From: Lepidostoma basale | Lineage: Eukaryota > Arthropoda > Insecta > Trichoptera > Lepidostomatidae | Direction: 5' to 3' | Assembly (NCBI GenBank): GCA_022606425.2 | Contig: JAHDVF020001251.1 | Coordinates: 2,466,501 to 2,530,500 of the forward strand | DNA: 64,000 nt | Shown here: positions 10,401 to 21,603 of the stretch, in pieces | How the letters are laid out: each line of letters opens with the position of its first letter | How positions within the stretch are numbered: position 1 is the stretch's first letter | The notes under the pieces: model-generated | What the model was told of the DNA's origin: nothing | Database searches by the model: none | The model's input: the letters and a program-made list of their open reading frames with translations, nothing else | Translations under genes and position numbers: made by a program

Positions 10401-11289
10401 GTCATACGGGTGGTGGTTGGGGAGGTGTCTGAATCAACATTATCCACCGAAGTTGATTACTCGATCTCTAACTCTCATCATGGTGATGGCCATGCACCAC
10501 TCAAAGAGTCAACAGATTCCCCCTTACTCCTCCGATAGAATAAGTCAAATAATATAAGTACATTTCACTCTGCAGAGTTTACCAGACTGTTGCTTCAGAA
10601 GAGAATTGGTCTTGGTATCATACGGCATATTCGCAGCATACAGCAATCCATTGCTGAAAATAGCTCTAAGCAGCCAAATTTCGAGTAATCTACATTTAAA
10701 TTGAGCCCACGATATGGAATAAATGGACGAGTGAAGAATGGTTAAAAAAGTTGTACACAAGCATTTCAAATGTGAAGTTAAATAAAAATAATTTGGAAAA
10801 GTGTTTCTTAATGTATTTATTAATAAACATTCAATATAAATTGCAAATGGTATCTTATTTTCCCACTGTCAAGTCATGCCTGAACCGCCTAACGAGCAGT
10901 TCTGGCAGAACACTCTAAAGAGCCGATGAGTGCGTGAAATAAAACAGGTCATTTCAACAATATATTTTATTCAACATTGACTCGGAGTGAACACATAACA
11001 TTTCAACGTGAATAACAATAATTCGTTTTGTTATAGCATAGGTAATACTTAACCAATAACATAACAGGTACATCTTACACTAGATAACATGTTACAATTT
11101 AGATTCTCACTTTGCTTCACTACACTATATCTCGCTTCACTGTGGAGGCAAATCTAAAAATAAAATCAAATCATTTTATTTCATCGACAGACATTACATA
11201 ATTAATTTTTAAGGCATCTATTGAGAACAGTTAAAATAATATATTGTGTATAGTATACTACCAGAAACGCACGAGAGATGGTTCAACAT
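10401..11289. other. No recognisable feature
   Basis: AT-rich sequence with short non-conserved open frames; no repeat or motif recognised. Confidence 0.45.
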
Positions 11290-11850
11290 TAGGAAGACAG
11301 GATACTCTCTAGAATTAAGAGTATTTGCCTTCTGAACGTACTTTCACTAATATGAAAGACGTCGATCTTCGAGGAGACCGCGTTCAGCAGATTAATTTCT
11401 CTTCCCACCGGTGTCACCAGAGGCAGGTTAGTTCTGGCGACCGGTTGGTAAAACAATCTATGCTGTCACTGTCGGAGATATCTATCAGAAAGTTCTCGAA
11501 ATATCCCCTGAGTAATCTAAAGAAATGGGTTATGAGATGCCCATCTCTTTGAAGCTGTAGAAAGTTGGCCCCAAGAATTCCCAAAAGAAATGCTGTGGGA
11601 TAGAGCCACAGAAAGCTACCATATTCCTTCTTGTAGAGATACCTCAGAAATTTTTTCTCAACCCCTTCCAGCATAATGGAATATCTCGCCTCGTGAGGAC
11701 TCCATATGGCAGAACCACTTTCGAGTCTGCTCCGAACCAATGTGTTGTATATGAGTCTGAGCACATGACTCTGCCGGTCCGGATGATGAAGCCCAACATC
11801 CTCAGTGCAGTGCCACAAATCCTCTCAATATGTGCACGAAAAGTCAGCAA
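11290..11850 (-). pseudogene. Jockey/R1-like LINE C-terminal relic
   Basis: Two - strand frames together read like the thumb and tail of a non-LTR reverse transcriptase: FRAHIERICGTALRMLGFII, LIYNTLVRSRLESGSAIWSP, KKFLRYLYKKEYG and HLITHFFRLLRG. A frameshift near 11745 separates the first from the rest. The tail continues to about 11290 and resembles the fragment at 23036-23299. No active-site box remains. Confidence 0.65.
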
Positions 11851-12090
11851 GCAATCTACATCACTGATAGGAAGAAATGAAAGCTTCAGAACGATTAATG
11901 ATCAAATATGAACAACGAAATAATTCAGATTTAAACATTTGAATATTTGAACGATTCACAAAAACATTTGAACAATAAAATCCTCTGTATTCGAGCATTT
12001 TAAAAATGGAACAATTCACATTAAAGATAATTGAATATGATACTCTTCTCCTTAGCACAAGAAACATTCTTCATAAGAGGAGTAACTTAC

Positions 12091-13165
12091 TTACTTCCTA
12101 TGGCCATTCAACTCTTGAAGAGTTTTAGCCTCCTTGATGATTTTCCACCAAGCTCCTCGATCCTGCGCCTCTTGCTCCCAGCAGTCCGATTCGCCGAACC
12201 TAGCCAGATCAGCCAGAACATTGCCCATTAGGCACTGTCTAGGCCTTCCTAGAGGTCTTACTCCAGTCGGTCTAGACGCGTACAGGGTCTTGATTGTTCT
12301 GGTCTCTTCGGCTCGGCATACGTGCTCAATCCATATTAGGCGACCGGCTCTCACGGTCCTCGTTATAAGAGGGTGCTGGGTCGTCGTACGAATCTCTTGG
12401 TTAGTCCTATGCCTCCAAGTTCCCTCTGCAACACCGGGTCTGGACCCCAGGATCATTCCCAGTATCCTATTCTCAAACCAGAGGATTCCCTGTTGTTCTT
12501 TTATAGTCATTGTCCACGACCCAGAACCATACGTCACCACTGGCTTGATGATGGTGTTATAAATACGCAGCTTGGTGTTTCTGGATTGAAGCATGGACTT
12601 TAGGAACGTCTTCAAGGAGGCTACAGCTCGTAGGCCTTTATGAACTCTGTGTTCCAACTCTGCGTGCATATCGTTGGCTTCCGTCATGACCGTACCGGGA
12701 TAAGTGAACTCTCTGACTTGCTCAATTGTATTTACCTCCATGCAAATATCTCTCAGTGGTGAGGCTAGGCCATTATTATTCCTGGAAATAATCATCCTCT
12801 TGGTCTTATGTGCATTAACCTGCAAACCAATTGGGGCTGCTGTATCCTTTATTTTTTTGTACAACTCTATTAAATCATTTCTACTATCACCATTCAACAC
12901 CAAATCGTTCGCATATCCAAAAACATTGTGAGTTTGTTTAACACTTCTCACGACTCTCTCCAAAGCAATATTAAATAGCATGGGGGGATATGAGGTCACC
13001 CTGTTTCAGGCCGGTATCAGGACTTCAAATCCCTCGATCATTTTGCCTCCGACTCTCACCGCAGCTTTTGAACCAGAGAGACACACTTTTGTGACTCCTA
13101 CCAACTTACCCGGAATTCCGTATTCATTCATAATATTCCATAGACTATCCCGGTGGATGCTGTCA
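12091..13165 (-). pseudogene. RTE-like LINE reverse-transcriptase fragment
   Basis: A 5'-truncated LINE. The long open stretch (12091-12999) carries the palm end (PPMLFNIALERVVR), an altered active-site box YAND in place of FADD, and an RTE-type tail (GRPRQCLMGNVLADL, ELNGHRK). Upstream the frame shifts near 13005; before it VIDSIHRDSLWNIMNEYGIP and KAAVRVGGKMIEGF remain readable to about 13165. The 3' end carries a short AAGT repeat, as in RTE-like elements. The altered active site and frameshift make it inactive. Confidence 0.75.
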
Positions 13166-13179
13166 ATTACTGAAAGAAG

Positions 13180-13262
13180 AATCGACGATCTGTGTGGCGG
13201 TCCATCCTCTCTGCCTACCCCTCCGGAGAAACGGCGTGATGGTTAATTAGTTAGTTAATATT
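13180..13262 (+). repeat. RTE-like LINE 3' tail with (GTTA) repeat
   Basis: GGAGAAACGGCGTGATGGTT followed by AATTAGTTAGTTA. The same tail closes the copies at 29760-29809, 36325-36372 and 48930-48975. Confidence 0.55.
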
Positions 13263-13600
13263 GTACATTATACACAAATAATAAAATACAACACGGTATT
13301 ATATTATATTATAATTGTTATTTAAAAAAAACCTCTCTATGAGATTGTCTCTAATAAGGTGTTTAAAGCAAAAAAGACTTGGATTTTTGCTACTTCTTTC
13401 TAGGAGATTCAATAGGGGGACTTCATAGTTTATCACTCAACAAATAAAAGCTACTGAGCGTTTTTATTCTTTTTTGAGTCATGTCAAAAATGTACCTGGA
13501 CTGTGGTTTCTTATATATAGTGGGAGATTTTGATAGATTTTGAACTGACAGAAATTATAAACAATGTCTGTATGAAACAACACATAACAGATGTAAAGAA
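13263..13600. other. No recognisable feature
   Basis: AT-rich, no gene or repeat recognised. Confidence 0.4.
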
Positions 13601-13800
13601 AAGAAAATGAGATTGTACGAACATATATCGTACACGAGAAACATACGTACATAAATACACACATGTATAATAAATGGGATAAAAGACGTGAAGTGCAGTG
13701 TCAATACAATACACATCTCAAGTCGAATCAATAACTTCGAGCGGTCGGCCCGAAATATTATATATCAAACTCTTACTCCCACTTCTTAACTTTCTCGTCC
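13601..13800. repeat. Copy of the flank at 1-215
   Basis: CACGAGAAACATACGTACAT through GGTCGGCCCGAAAT match 1-150 with few differences. Bases 13801-14224 beyond it are AT-rich with no recognised feature. Confidence 0.55.
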
Positions 13801-14229
13801 CGTATTTATGCTATTTTTATTTAATTTTCATAAATAAATAATATCTATAATACATATGTTTTGTTACATTACTGCTTGAAATAAAATTAGTGTGATACTT
13901 GAGCTTACGTGAGCTGCAAAGAGTTTTTACGTGAAGTTGTAATTTGGTCAATTTTGATCTGTAATCTCCACGGTTTGTGATATCAAGACGATTTAGTTTT
14001 TAAAATATCAAATCATTTATAGCGCTCAAACCGCATTTGACTAAATATGATGATGGGAATGGCAAAAGTAATTTTCGTACTAAATTTGACATAATCGGGT
14101 ATTTAGTTTCCGTCTCGACACAAAGCCACGCCATTCTATTCTTTATGTTGAATAGTGCTATAAAAGATTCATCATTTTAGAATTCATCATAGATTTTGCA
14201 TCAATAAAGGTCTTGTTTGCTCTCTTTTA

Positions 14230-14440
14230 GTTGTTTATTTCTTCTTCTTTTTAAAGTGCCCTGTCAGGTCCCCTCGACGTTGGCGATCACTCTGGTAAAC
14301 TCTTCTCTATCCTGCGCTGTCCGGATTAGCTCCTCCACAGTTCTGATTCCCGTCCAATCCCTCACATTGCGCAGCCAAGAGATCTGCCTTCTCTCTGCCC
14401 CCCTGCGCTGTTCATTTAGCATGTTTAATTTTTTAAAGAT
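14230..14440 (-). pseudogene. LINE tail relic in 3' flank
   Basis: - strand translation RRGAERRQISWLRNVRDWTG and ELIRTAQDREEFTRVIANVE resembles the C-terminus of a non-LTR retrotransposon. A near-identical copy is at 29945-30150; the related flank near 1-340 lacks it. Confidence 0.55.
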
Positions 14441-14958
14441 GTAGTGGCAGTGTATTTTTTTTTCGAAAATGCGTTTTACGACTGCAAAGTAACAAATATG
14501 AATGATTTGAGCATTGCCCCTCAAGACATTCAAATTGCCCGCGAGGGGGCGTAGGCCCCACATTGAAACACTTGTGCTTGACCCTTTCGGGGATTTCGCT
14601 ATTTTGGATTGTCAACTCATCCAACTAGAGGTAGTGTGTGTGGAACTTAGATGTGATATTAAAGTCGTTAATTTGGGTAAGTGCATTTATTACAAAAGAA
14701 ACAGACATTAAATGGACAAAGAAACGAAAAGAGAACCATAATAAATAAAACATTTTGGCATTCACAGCCGGTACAAAGAAACCATGAAGAATTCGATCTC
14801 TCCGTTCAGGCAGAGCATCGATCATTAAAGTACAGAAACCATTTAACCAAAAAAAATAAAACAATCTTAACGAAAATCTACGCAATGGTACCTTTACTAA
14901 ATGGCCTAATTTCAGGAAGGGGACTTACACAAGGGCCTTACACATGAAATTATACAAA

Positions 14959-14964
14959 TTTATT
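14959..14964 (-). terminator. Candidate poly(A) signal
   Basis: AATAAA on the - strand in the same ACAAATTTATTCATCAAT context as at 671 and 22416, about 360 bp downstream of the stop of the 15327 gene. Confidence 0.4.
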
Positions 14965-15326
14965 CATCAATAAATGAACAAGGGACTTATGTGACTGAAG
15001 AAATATTGTGTTCAGGTAGCTTCCATAAGTTGTCATATTTTGGGTCGCTTCTATTTAGTATTTTACTGTTATTATTAACGCATAAAGTAATTTGAAATTT
15101 TATAATTGACATTTCCTCATCTGACAATGCAGTATTTTATATTATTAATTGTATATGTAATATACTGGCAGTAATTGTAGCAAGTTAACCAAATGCTAAA
15201 GACAAGTGCATTATTTATGTAAACTAGCGCCACAAGCGACGGCCTGTGTACCTTAATGAGAAGATGGGAATATAGCGCGTAGCGTACTACAAGATATGTA
15301 CGAGAGTCGAATATTTTATACCAACA

Positions 15327-16877
15327 CTAAAAGGTTTTGGGAACTGGATGGGTTAACATGTGAGATGTTAAGGCATTTTTCCTTGTAAAACGTTTCTCAC
15401 ACATTGAACATGAAAACTTCTCCTCCCCTGAATGGGTTAACATGTGCAATGTTAAGCTATGTTTCCACGAGTAACGTTTTTCACATAACGAACAGGAAAA
15501 CTTCTCCCCTGAATGAGTTAACATGTGAAATTTTAAGGTTTCTTTCCTCGCGTAACGTTTTTCGCATACTGAACAAGAAAACATATATCCCTCTGAATGG
15601 GTTGACATGTGCACAGTTAAACGATATTTCCTCGAGAAACGTCTTTCGCATAGTGAACAAGAAAACATATTTCCCCCTGAATGGGTTAACATGTGCAATG
15701 TTAAACAATCTTTCCTTGAGTAACGTTTTTCACACACGGAACAAGAAAACATCTTCTCTCCTGAATGGGTTAACATGTGCAATGTTAAGCTCTTTTTCCA
15801 CGAGAAACGTTTTTCACAAAATGAACAGGAAAACTTTTGCTCCCCTGAATGGGCTAACATATGTCCAGTTAGGGTACTTTTCCGTGAGAATCGTTTTTCA
15901 CATACAGAACAAGAAAACATCTCTCCTGAATGAATTAACATGTGTGAAGTTAGGTAACGCTTCAACGAGAAACGTCTTTCACATACAGAACATGTATGCT
16001 TCTTCTCTCCTGAATGGATTAACATGTGTCTATTTAGGGCATTCTTAAGCGAGAAACGTCTTTCACACACTGAACACGAAAACATCTTCTCATGGGTTAA
16101 CATGTGCACTCTTAGGTTCTTTTTCCACGATAATGTTTTTCCACATACTGAACAAGAAAACTTGTTTTCGGAATGGGTTGACGTGTGACCCGTCAGGTCA
16201 TGTTTTTGTAAATAACGATTTTCCTGGGTGCAATTTTTTCCTGAGTGAATTTTAGCGTGCGTTTTTAATTCTCCTATGAATTGAAATGACAAAGGGCACA
16301 CAGTACAAGCATATCTATGTTTAGGTGTTTGAAATCTGTTAGTAGCTTCTACTTTAATGTCGCAGTTGGAAATGTCTATACCTGTGTAATGCAATGAAGC
16401 ATTTTCTTTACCACTGTTACTGGAACTAGTCACAGCTTCAAACTTTGCTGCGATTAAATTATTAAAAGTGGTATCTTGTTGTTGTCTTACAGGTTCCGAC
16501 ATTAACAAACTCGTTAGGGGAAATTTCAAATTGGCCTCCATATCTTGCTTACGATTGCTTTTTGTGGGTGGTTCGAGGTCATGGCTTACAGGTAATTCTG
16601 AATCGAAACTCTGATCGTGTATGTGATTGCCTCCTGAAGGTTCTATCTCGACCTCGCGATCCTCACAGAATTTAAATTGTATGCGATTATTGGTTGTTAA
16701 AGGGTTTGGTTCGATTTCGACCGCACGCTTGGCAGGGAATTCCAAATCATTTTTCCGATCTTCATAGCACTCCGAAGTCAAAAGTTCCATTTCACTCTTC
16801 ACAGATGACAGCATAACATCTTTTGATTCTTGGTCCAGTATTGTGAAAGTACTGGTAACTAGACTGTTGTATTCCAT
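15327..16877 (-). CDS. C2H2 zinc-finger protein, contracted array (10 fingers)
   Basis: Predicted nuclear DNA-binding protein, 516 residues from the conserved MEYNSLV start. The N-domain has an early VKSE and a later IKVE PsiKxE motif; other family sites are altered (AKRA, SHDLE). An intact isolated finger (YACTVCPLSF...LKTHAKIH) and a half finger precede ten tandem fingers. It ends at the natural C-terminus THPVPKTF then TAG, as in the 31046 gene. Fingers 1-10 align to fingers 10 and 15-21 of that paralogue, so the array has contracted. The acceptor of the 5'-UTR intron seen in relatives has been deleted (GTGTATAA joins CCCACGCC directly), so splicing may differ here. No premature stop; this and 31046 are the cleanest family members. 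Confidence 0.87.
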   Translation of the reverse strand: MEYNSLVTSTFTILDQESKDVMLSSVKSEMELLTSECYEDRKNDLEFPAKRAVEIEPNPLTTNNRIQFKFCEDREVEIEPSGGNHIHDQSFDSELPVSHDLEPPTKSNRKQDMEANLKFPLTSLLMSEPVRQQQDTTFNNLIAAKFEAVTSSSNSGKENASLHYTGIDISNCDIKVEATNRFQTPKHRYACTVCPLSFQFIGELKTHAKIHSGKNCTQENRYLQKHDLTGHTSTHSENKFSCSVCGKTLSWKKNLRVHMLTHEKMFSCSVCERRFSLKNALNRHMLIHSGEKKHTCSVCERRFSLKRYLTSHMLIHSGEMFSCSVCEKRFSRKSTLTGHMLAHSGEQKFSCSFCEKRFSWKKSLTLHMLTHSGEKMFSCSVCEKRYSRKDCLTLHMLTHSGGNMFSCSLCERRFSRKYRLTVHMSTHSEGYMFSCSVCEKRYARKETLKFHMLTHSGEKFSCSLCEKRYSWKHSLTLHMLTHSGEEKFSCSMCEKRFTRKNALTSHMLTHPVPKTF

Positions 16878-17038
16878 ATTTCCGGCGTGGGTTATACACA
16901 ATTTTAATCTTTATATTTAATGAAAAATACAACTGTAATAAACTAAAACATCGCTAAGTTTTCTTTTAGAAAAATTATGTTTACGCAATTTATTTTAATC
17001 GAGCAAAAATGCCGAATTGTAAAATCATGTATGCATAT

Positions 17039-17049
17039 ATGATGACGTC
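17039..17049 (-). promoter_or_regulatory. CRE/ATF-like promoter core
   Basis: GACGTCATCAT in gene orientation, 160-170 bp upstream of the start codon of the 15327 gene; identical to the core at 33706-33716. Confidence 0.5.
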
Positions 17050-17151
17050 TATAATAATGCAAATTGGTCGTTCCATAAATAAAATTTGTATACTTATTCC
17101 ATAGAAAAACGTGGGTTGCCGTTTGAAAATATTTCTCAAGTGGCAAAAATC

Positions 17152-17755
17152 AATGCCGTCTCGAATCTATGTTTATACGCCTGGGTCCGTCGATCTGACA
17201 GCTGTCAAATGTTAGACAATTTTGGTAAAAATACCTCGAATTTTTCGAAACAATTAATAAACGTAAACATTTTTAACGATATTATTGCATTAGGCATTAT
17301 TAAAATGAATTTTGAGCTTCTGTGCTACAAATTTTGAAGTTTTAAAAATTTTATTATGAATTTTGAGGTTAAATCGAAAGATTATTTTGAACATTTTACA
17401 TACCAAAGTTGTACACAAACTATATTACACAATTCAATGAGTGTTCAACATATTACTAGTACTTTTATAAAGTAAACACACTGAAGAGAATGCATATAAA
17501 TATTTTACAAATGGCCCGCACGAGGAGAAAGTAAAATTGACATTCCGGCACTGCGGAAATGTAGTAGGTATATTAAAATATTTGTAACATGTATAAAAGG
17601 AATAATAATACGATCGTAGTCGTATTTTACATTTATTTCACATTTATAATCGAAATAAAATACGAGATCACGGCACGAGACACATACTAACGGCCTACAA
17701 TAGCTCCATATTGCGAATATTATCAATGTGATTACGGCCTGGTAAATACTTTCAA
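17152..17755. repeat. CAATGCC-type MITE, cut by RTE insertion
   Basis: Begins CAATGCCGTCTCGAATCTAT and matches 37504-37700. Its far part (17590-17755, ending GGCCTGGTAAATACTTTCAA) matches the reverse of the CAATGCCAACTTGAAAG repeat. The RTE element at 17756 inserted within that end. Composition and ends suggest a non-autonomous P-like element. Confidence 0.5.
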
Positions 17756-20700
17756 GGGTGTAAGGGGAAATATCAGTATACCTGCCCAAATGTCAACCTC
17801 ACCTGCCCGTGGTGCACCCTGCTAATTAACAAACGAGGCCCTGGCGACCGAAGAGATGGCGGGATAACCATCTAGACAACTACTTGTACAAATGAACACC
17901 GGTGACGGGCAGCAGCGCCACTGGAACAAGTAGGCAAACTCTGCGATCACCAACCCGCCTGCCCAGCGTGGTGATTAGGGCAAAACCTCCCAAACCAAAA
18001 AATGATGAACACACCAACAAAATGGCCCCTAGTTCCCGGTAGCCCTTCTATTCCTGGTCAAGGTAGCGACCACGGTAACGGTAGGGTAGGGGGTGCGAAG
18101 AATCCCCGGGTTACAGCCGGCTACCAACAACGACGACTACATCTGGCAACTTTCAACGGACGAACGCTGAGATTGAATGAACACATTGAGGCACTCGAGG
18201 TGGAACTGAGTAAGATAAAGTGGCACGTTCTGGGACTATCAGAAGTCCGTAGAGAAGGAGAAGATACGATAACCCTCGACTCTGGCCATCTACTCTACTA
18301 TCGAGAGGGAGGCGAACAACTCTCCCAAGGCGGCGTTGGCTTCCTGATCAACAAAGCCCTGATCAATAATGTAGTGGAGGTGAGCAGTGTGTCGGGCCGC
18401 GTGGCATACATGATCCTCAAATTAACGGATAGATACTCTCTAAAGATCATACAAGTATATGCACCTCAAAGTAAATATCCGGATGAGGATGTAGAGGCCT
18501 TCTATGAAGACGTTACACGGGCCCTAGATAACACCACCAAAACCCACTTCAGTGTTGTTATGGGAGATTTCAACGCCAAAATGGGAATACAGAAGTTTGA
18601 TGAATCGTGGATCGGACCATACGGTATTGGTAACAGAAATTCGAGGGGACAAATGCTAGCAAATTTCTTGGAGCTACGGAAATTATCTCTGATGAACTCT
18701 TTCTTCAAGAAGAAGCCCCAAAGGAGATGGACCTGGCATAGTGCTGACAAAGTTACCAAAAATGAGATCGACTTCATCATTGCGGACAAGAGACACATAG
18801 TTGAAGACGTCACGGTTATCAACAGATTTAAAACCGGAAGTGATCACCGTCTAGTAAGATCCTGCATAAATATCAACTATAAAATCGAGAGAACTCGACT
18901 GATGAGATCAACTATCCGCCCAAATCTGCTGGAAGCCAATGTGAGCTCCGATAATTTCCAACTAGAACTTAAAAACCAATTTGACGCGTTAGAAGATACC
19001 GAAAATGTTGACGAGGAGAACACATGTATAACAAAAATCCTATACGAAACCGGACGTAATCCAACGAAGCGTGATGGAAAGAAGTCCAAACTTTCCAGCG
19101 AGACACTGGAACTCATGAAAAGGAGACGAGAAATAGCTGGGTCAGATATGGCTTCAATTACTTCCCGAAACTTGAGTAAACAGATCAATTCGGCGATTCG
19201 AAGGGATCTTCGAAACGCAAACACACAAATGATCAAGGACGCAATTGAACAGAATAGGGGGTCCAAAGTGTTTACACAAAAACTGGGCAGAAGCCAACTG
19301 ACTAAACTGAAAAATGAAGACGGCAACATCGTTACCTCCAAACCAGAGTTACTCGTGGAAGTCGAAAAATACTATGGACGTCTCTACTCTAAACACGCTA
19401 CAAGGCCCGTACTACATGACGAAGATGGTGATCCCAGAGCTAAAATAACCCGCCACCATACTGACGATCTCCCAGAGATAAACATAGATGAAATTGAGAT
19501 GGCCCTGAGACAGCTGAAAAACAACAAGGCACCAGGAGAAGATGGAATCACCACAGAACTTCTAAAAGCCGGAGGACTCCCAATTCTATGCGCACTACAA
19601 AAAATGTTTAATTCCGTACTGCGTAAGGAATGCACACCGAAAGCGTGGAGCGAAAGTATCGTGGTCCTCTTTTTCAAAAAAGGAGACAAGACTTTGTTAA
19701 AAAACTACAGGCCGATCTCACTCCTAAGCCACGTTTATAAGTTGTTCTCAAGGGTCATAACAAACCGTCTTTCCCGCAGATTTGACGATTTTCAGCCTCC
19801 GGAGCAGGCTGGGTTCAGAGCAAACTTCAGCACCATAGACCACATCCATACAGTTAGGCAGATTATCCAGAAAACAGAAGAATATAATCGACCCCTATGC
19901 CTTGCCTTTGTGGACTATGAGAAGGCCTTCGACTCTGTCGAGACCTGGGCTGTTCTGGAGTCTCTGCAGCGAAACCAGATTGATTGGAATTACGTACAGG
20001 TGTTGAAATGCCTCTATAATAACGCCACAATGTCCGTTCAAATCCAAAACCAGAAGACCAAACCGATTGAGCTGCAACGGGGAGTCAGACAAGGGGATGT
20101 GATATCTCCGAAGCTGTTCACTTGTGCTTTGGAAGATATATTTAAAACTTTGGACTGGTCTGAACGTGGCCTCAACATAAATGGCGAATACATGTCTCAC
20201 CTTCGTTTTGCGGATGACATTGTTATTCTGGCGGAATCTGCTGGGCATCTAGAAGGCATGCTAGATGAACTGAACACTGCATCCAGACGAGTGGGTCTCG
20301 GGATGAATTTGGACAAGACGAAAGTCATGTATAATGAACATATTATCCCGGGATCAGTAACCGTCGATGGGTCGGCTCTCGAAGTGGTACAAGAATACCC
20401 ATATCTTGGCCAAATCATACAATTAGGACGAAACAATTTCGAGAAAGAAGCCAACCGAAGAATTCAGTTGGGTTGGGCAGCCTTTGGGAAATTACGTCAT
20501 GTTTTCACTTCCAAAATACCACAATGCCTCAAGACTAAAGTCTTCAACCAGTGCGTTTTGCCAGTCATAACATACGGAGCCGAGACGTGGACATTGACAA
20601 AAGGTCTAGTCTACAGATTCAAGGTTGCCCAGCGCGCCATGGAAAGAGCCATGCTTGGAATAACCTTGAGGGATAGATTTAGAAACGAATTTATTCGACA

Positions 20701-20982
20701 ACAAACCAAGGTGACTGAGGTGGCTCTACGGATAGGCGGGCTGAAGTGGCGGTGGGCTGGCCATATCTGTCGGAGAACCGACAGCCGATGGGGAAGACGG
20801 GTTCTGGAGTGGAGACCGCGTACAGGATTCCGTAGAGTTGGACGTCCCCCTGCCCGCTGGACCGACGATCTGAAGAGGATTGCTGGACATGGATGGATGG
20901 GAGCGGCAATGGATAGGGGGCGGTGGAGGGCTTTGGGAGAGGCCTACATTCAGCAGTGGATGACAGACGGCTGATGATGATG
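17756..20982 (+). mobile_element. Full-length RTE-like LINE
   Basis: A non-LTR retrotransposon flanked by a 12-bp target duplication AAATACTTTCAA (17744-17755 and 20983-20994). It has a GC-richer 5' UTR of about 245 bp, a single long ORF and a short 3' end closing in a TGA trinucleotide repeat, the usual RTE arrangement. The left target copy belongs to a repeat also present intact at 37480-37490 (GGTAAATACTTTCAAGG), which supports the boundary. It looks young and potentially active. Confidence 0.85.
18002..20974 (+). CDS. RTE-like endonuclease/reverse transcriptase
   Basis: 990-residue polyprotein that nicks target DNA and reverse-transcribes the element RNA. N-terminal APE-type endonuclease, residues 45-290: FNGRT (N52), GLSEVRR (E81), MGDFNAK (D189, N191), EIDFI (D257), SDHR (D281, H282). 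Reverse transcriptase from about 480: KAPGEDGI, NYRPISLL, FVDYEKAFDSV, GVRQGDVISP and the active-site FADD near residue 735. The C-terminus has the RTE-type GRPPARWTDDL and a final WMTDG. No stop or frameshift interrupts it and all catalytic boxes I can recognise are present. Start chosen at the first of two ATGs; the second is adjacent. Confidence 0.9.
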   Translation: MMNTPTKWPLVPGSPSIPGQGSDHGNGRVGGAKNPRVTAGYQQRRLHLATFNGRTLRLNEHIEALEVELSKIKWHVLGLSEVRREGEDTITLDSGHLLYYREGGEQLSQGGVGFLINKALINNVVEVSSVSGRVAYMILKLTDRYSLKIIQVYAPQSKYPDEDVEAFYEDVTRALDNTTKTHFSVVMGDFNAKMGIQKFDESWIGPYGIGNRNSRGQMLANFLELRKLSLMNSFFKKKPQRRWTWHSADKVTKNEIDFIIADKRHIVEDVTVINRFKTGSDHRLVRSCININYKIERTRLMRSTIRPNLLEANVSSDNFQLELKNQFDALEDTENVDEENTCITKILYETGRNPTKRDGKKSKLSSETLELMKRRREIAGSDMASITSRNLSKQINSAIRRDLRNANTQMIKDAIEQNRGSKVFTQKLGRSQLTKLKNEDGNIVTSKPELLVEVEKYYGRLYSKHATRPVLHDEDGDPRAKITRHHTDDLPEINIDEIEMALRQLKNNKAPGEDGITTELLKAGGLPILCALQKMFNSVLRKECTPKAWSESIVVLFFKKGDKTLLKNYRPISLLSHVYKLFSRVITNRLSRRFDDFQPPEQAGFRANFSTIDHIHTVRQIIQKTEEYNRPLCLAFVDYEKAFDSVETWAVLESLQRNQIDWNYVQVLKCLYNNATMSVQIQNQKTKPIELQRGVRQGDVISPKLFTCALEDIFKTLDWSERGLNINGEYMSHLRFADDIVILAESAGHLEGMLDELNTASRRVGLGMNLDKTKVMYNEHIIPGSVTVDGSALEVVQEYPYLGQIIQLGRNNFEKEANRRIQLGWAAFGKLRHVFTSKIPQCLKTKVFNQCVLPVITYGAETWTLTKGLVYRFKVAQRAMERAMLGITLRDRFRNEFIRQQTKVTEVALRIGGLKWRWAGHICRRTDSRWGRRVLEWRPRTGFRRVGRPPARWTDDLKRIAGHGWMGAAMDRGRWRALGEAYIQQWMTDG

Positions 20983-21041
20983 AAATACTTTCAAACAAAA
21001 AAAAAATACACAATCCAGATACTTATGAACCTGCAGGCTGC

Positions 21042-21335
21042 AACAGCAAAACATTAAGGCTAGGCGCTGACTGTGACTTTTTGTCGCAGTGACTTTTTGT
21101 CACTGTTACGTTGTGTCACCGTGGATGCGCTCACTACTGGTGACAAAATGTTCATTTAGCGATGGATTTCGAAGAGGTCGCAGTGATTTGCGCTCTTGAA
21201 TTACGCAGAAGGAAAATTAAACGAAAGAAACGCTACTGGGTACATCCATATATAATGAACGATTATTAAAAGGAAAATTTTACACCCTGTATTCTAAATT
21301 ACGCCAATATCCTCTTTTTTATTATTTTTATTTAT
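21042..21335 (+). pseudogene. PIF/Harbinger transposase 5' fragment
   Basis: After CATTAAGGCTAGGCGCTGAC, which looks like a TTA/TAA target followed by a Harbinger-type terminus, an ATG at 21162 opens MDFEEVAVICALELRRRKIK... with RKKRYWVHPY, the N-terminal WVHP signature of Harbinger nucleases. A frameshift near 21262 then gives RLLKGKFYTLYSKLRQYP in another frame. The rest of the gene is missing. A second copy lies at 42435-42620. Confidence 0.65.
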
Positions 21336-21603
21336 TAAAAAAAAAACAATTGGGTTATATGGATATATTTTTAGATCTTACTATAAATTATGTATTGTTT
21401 CAGATGCAGGCTGCGACAGCAAAACATTAAAACAGAAAGTCACCAGGCATTGATGACACAAATACTGAACTTCTTGTATGCTGGAGGCAAATTATCGTAG
21501 GAATTTCACATGTTATGCAAAGAGACCATTAATACAAACGAAATACCAGAAGAGTGGAAAATTAGCATTATCGTACCAATATTCAAGACTTTGAAAATAC
21601 CAG

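Larger units (their letters stand above)
14225..17123. repeat. Segmental duplication, unit with the 15327 gene
   Basis: This block matches 29936-33786 from the LINE relic (start AAAGTGCCCTGTCAGGTCCC) through the 3' flank, finger gene, promoter and CRE-like core, to GTGGGTTGCCGTTT. The main difference is array length: 10 tandem fingers here against 21 there. Both copies share the embedded LINE relic, so the duplication is younger than that insertion. Confidence 0.75.

Noticed and set aside
12134..12603. 142- and 76-codon + strand frames
   Set aside because: Antisense of the LINE fragment at 12091-13165, with no motif of their own.
18502..20454. Several - strand frames over 80 codons
   Set aside because: Antisense shadows of the intact RTE ORF.
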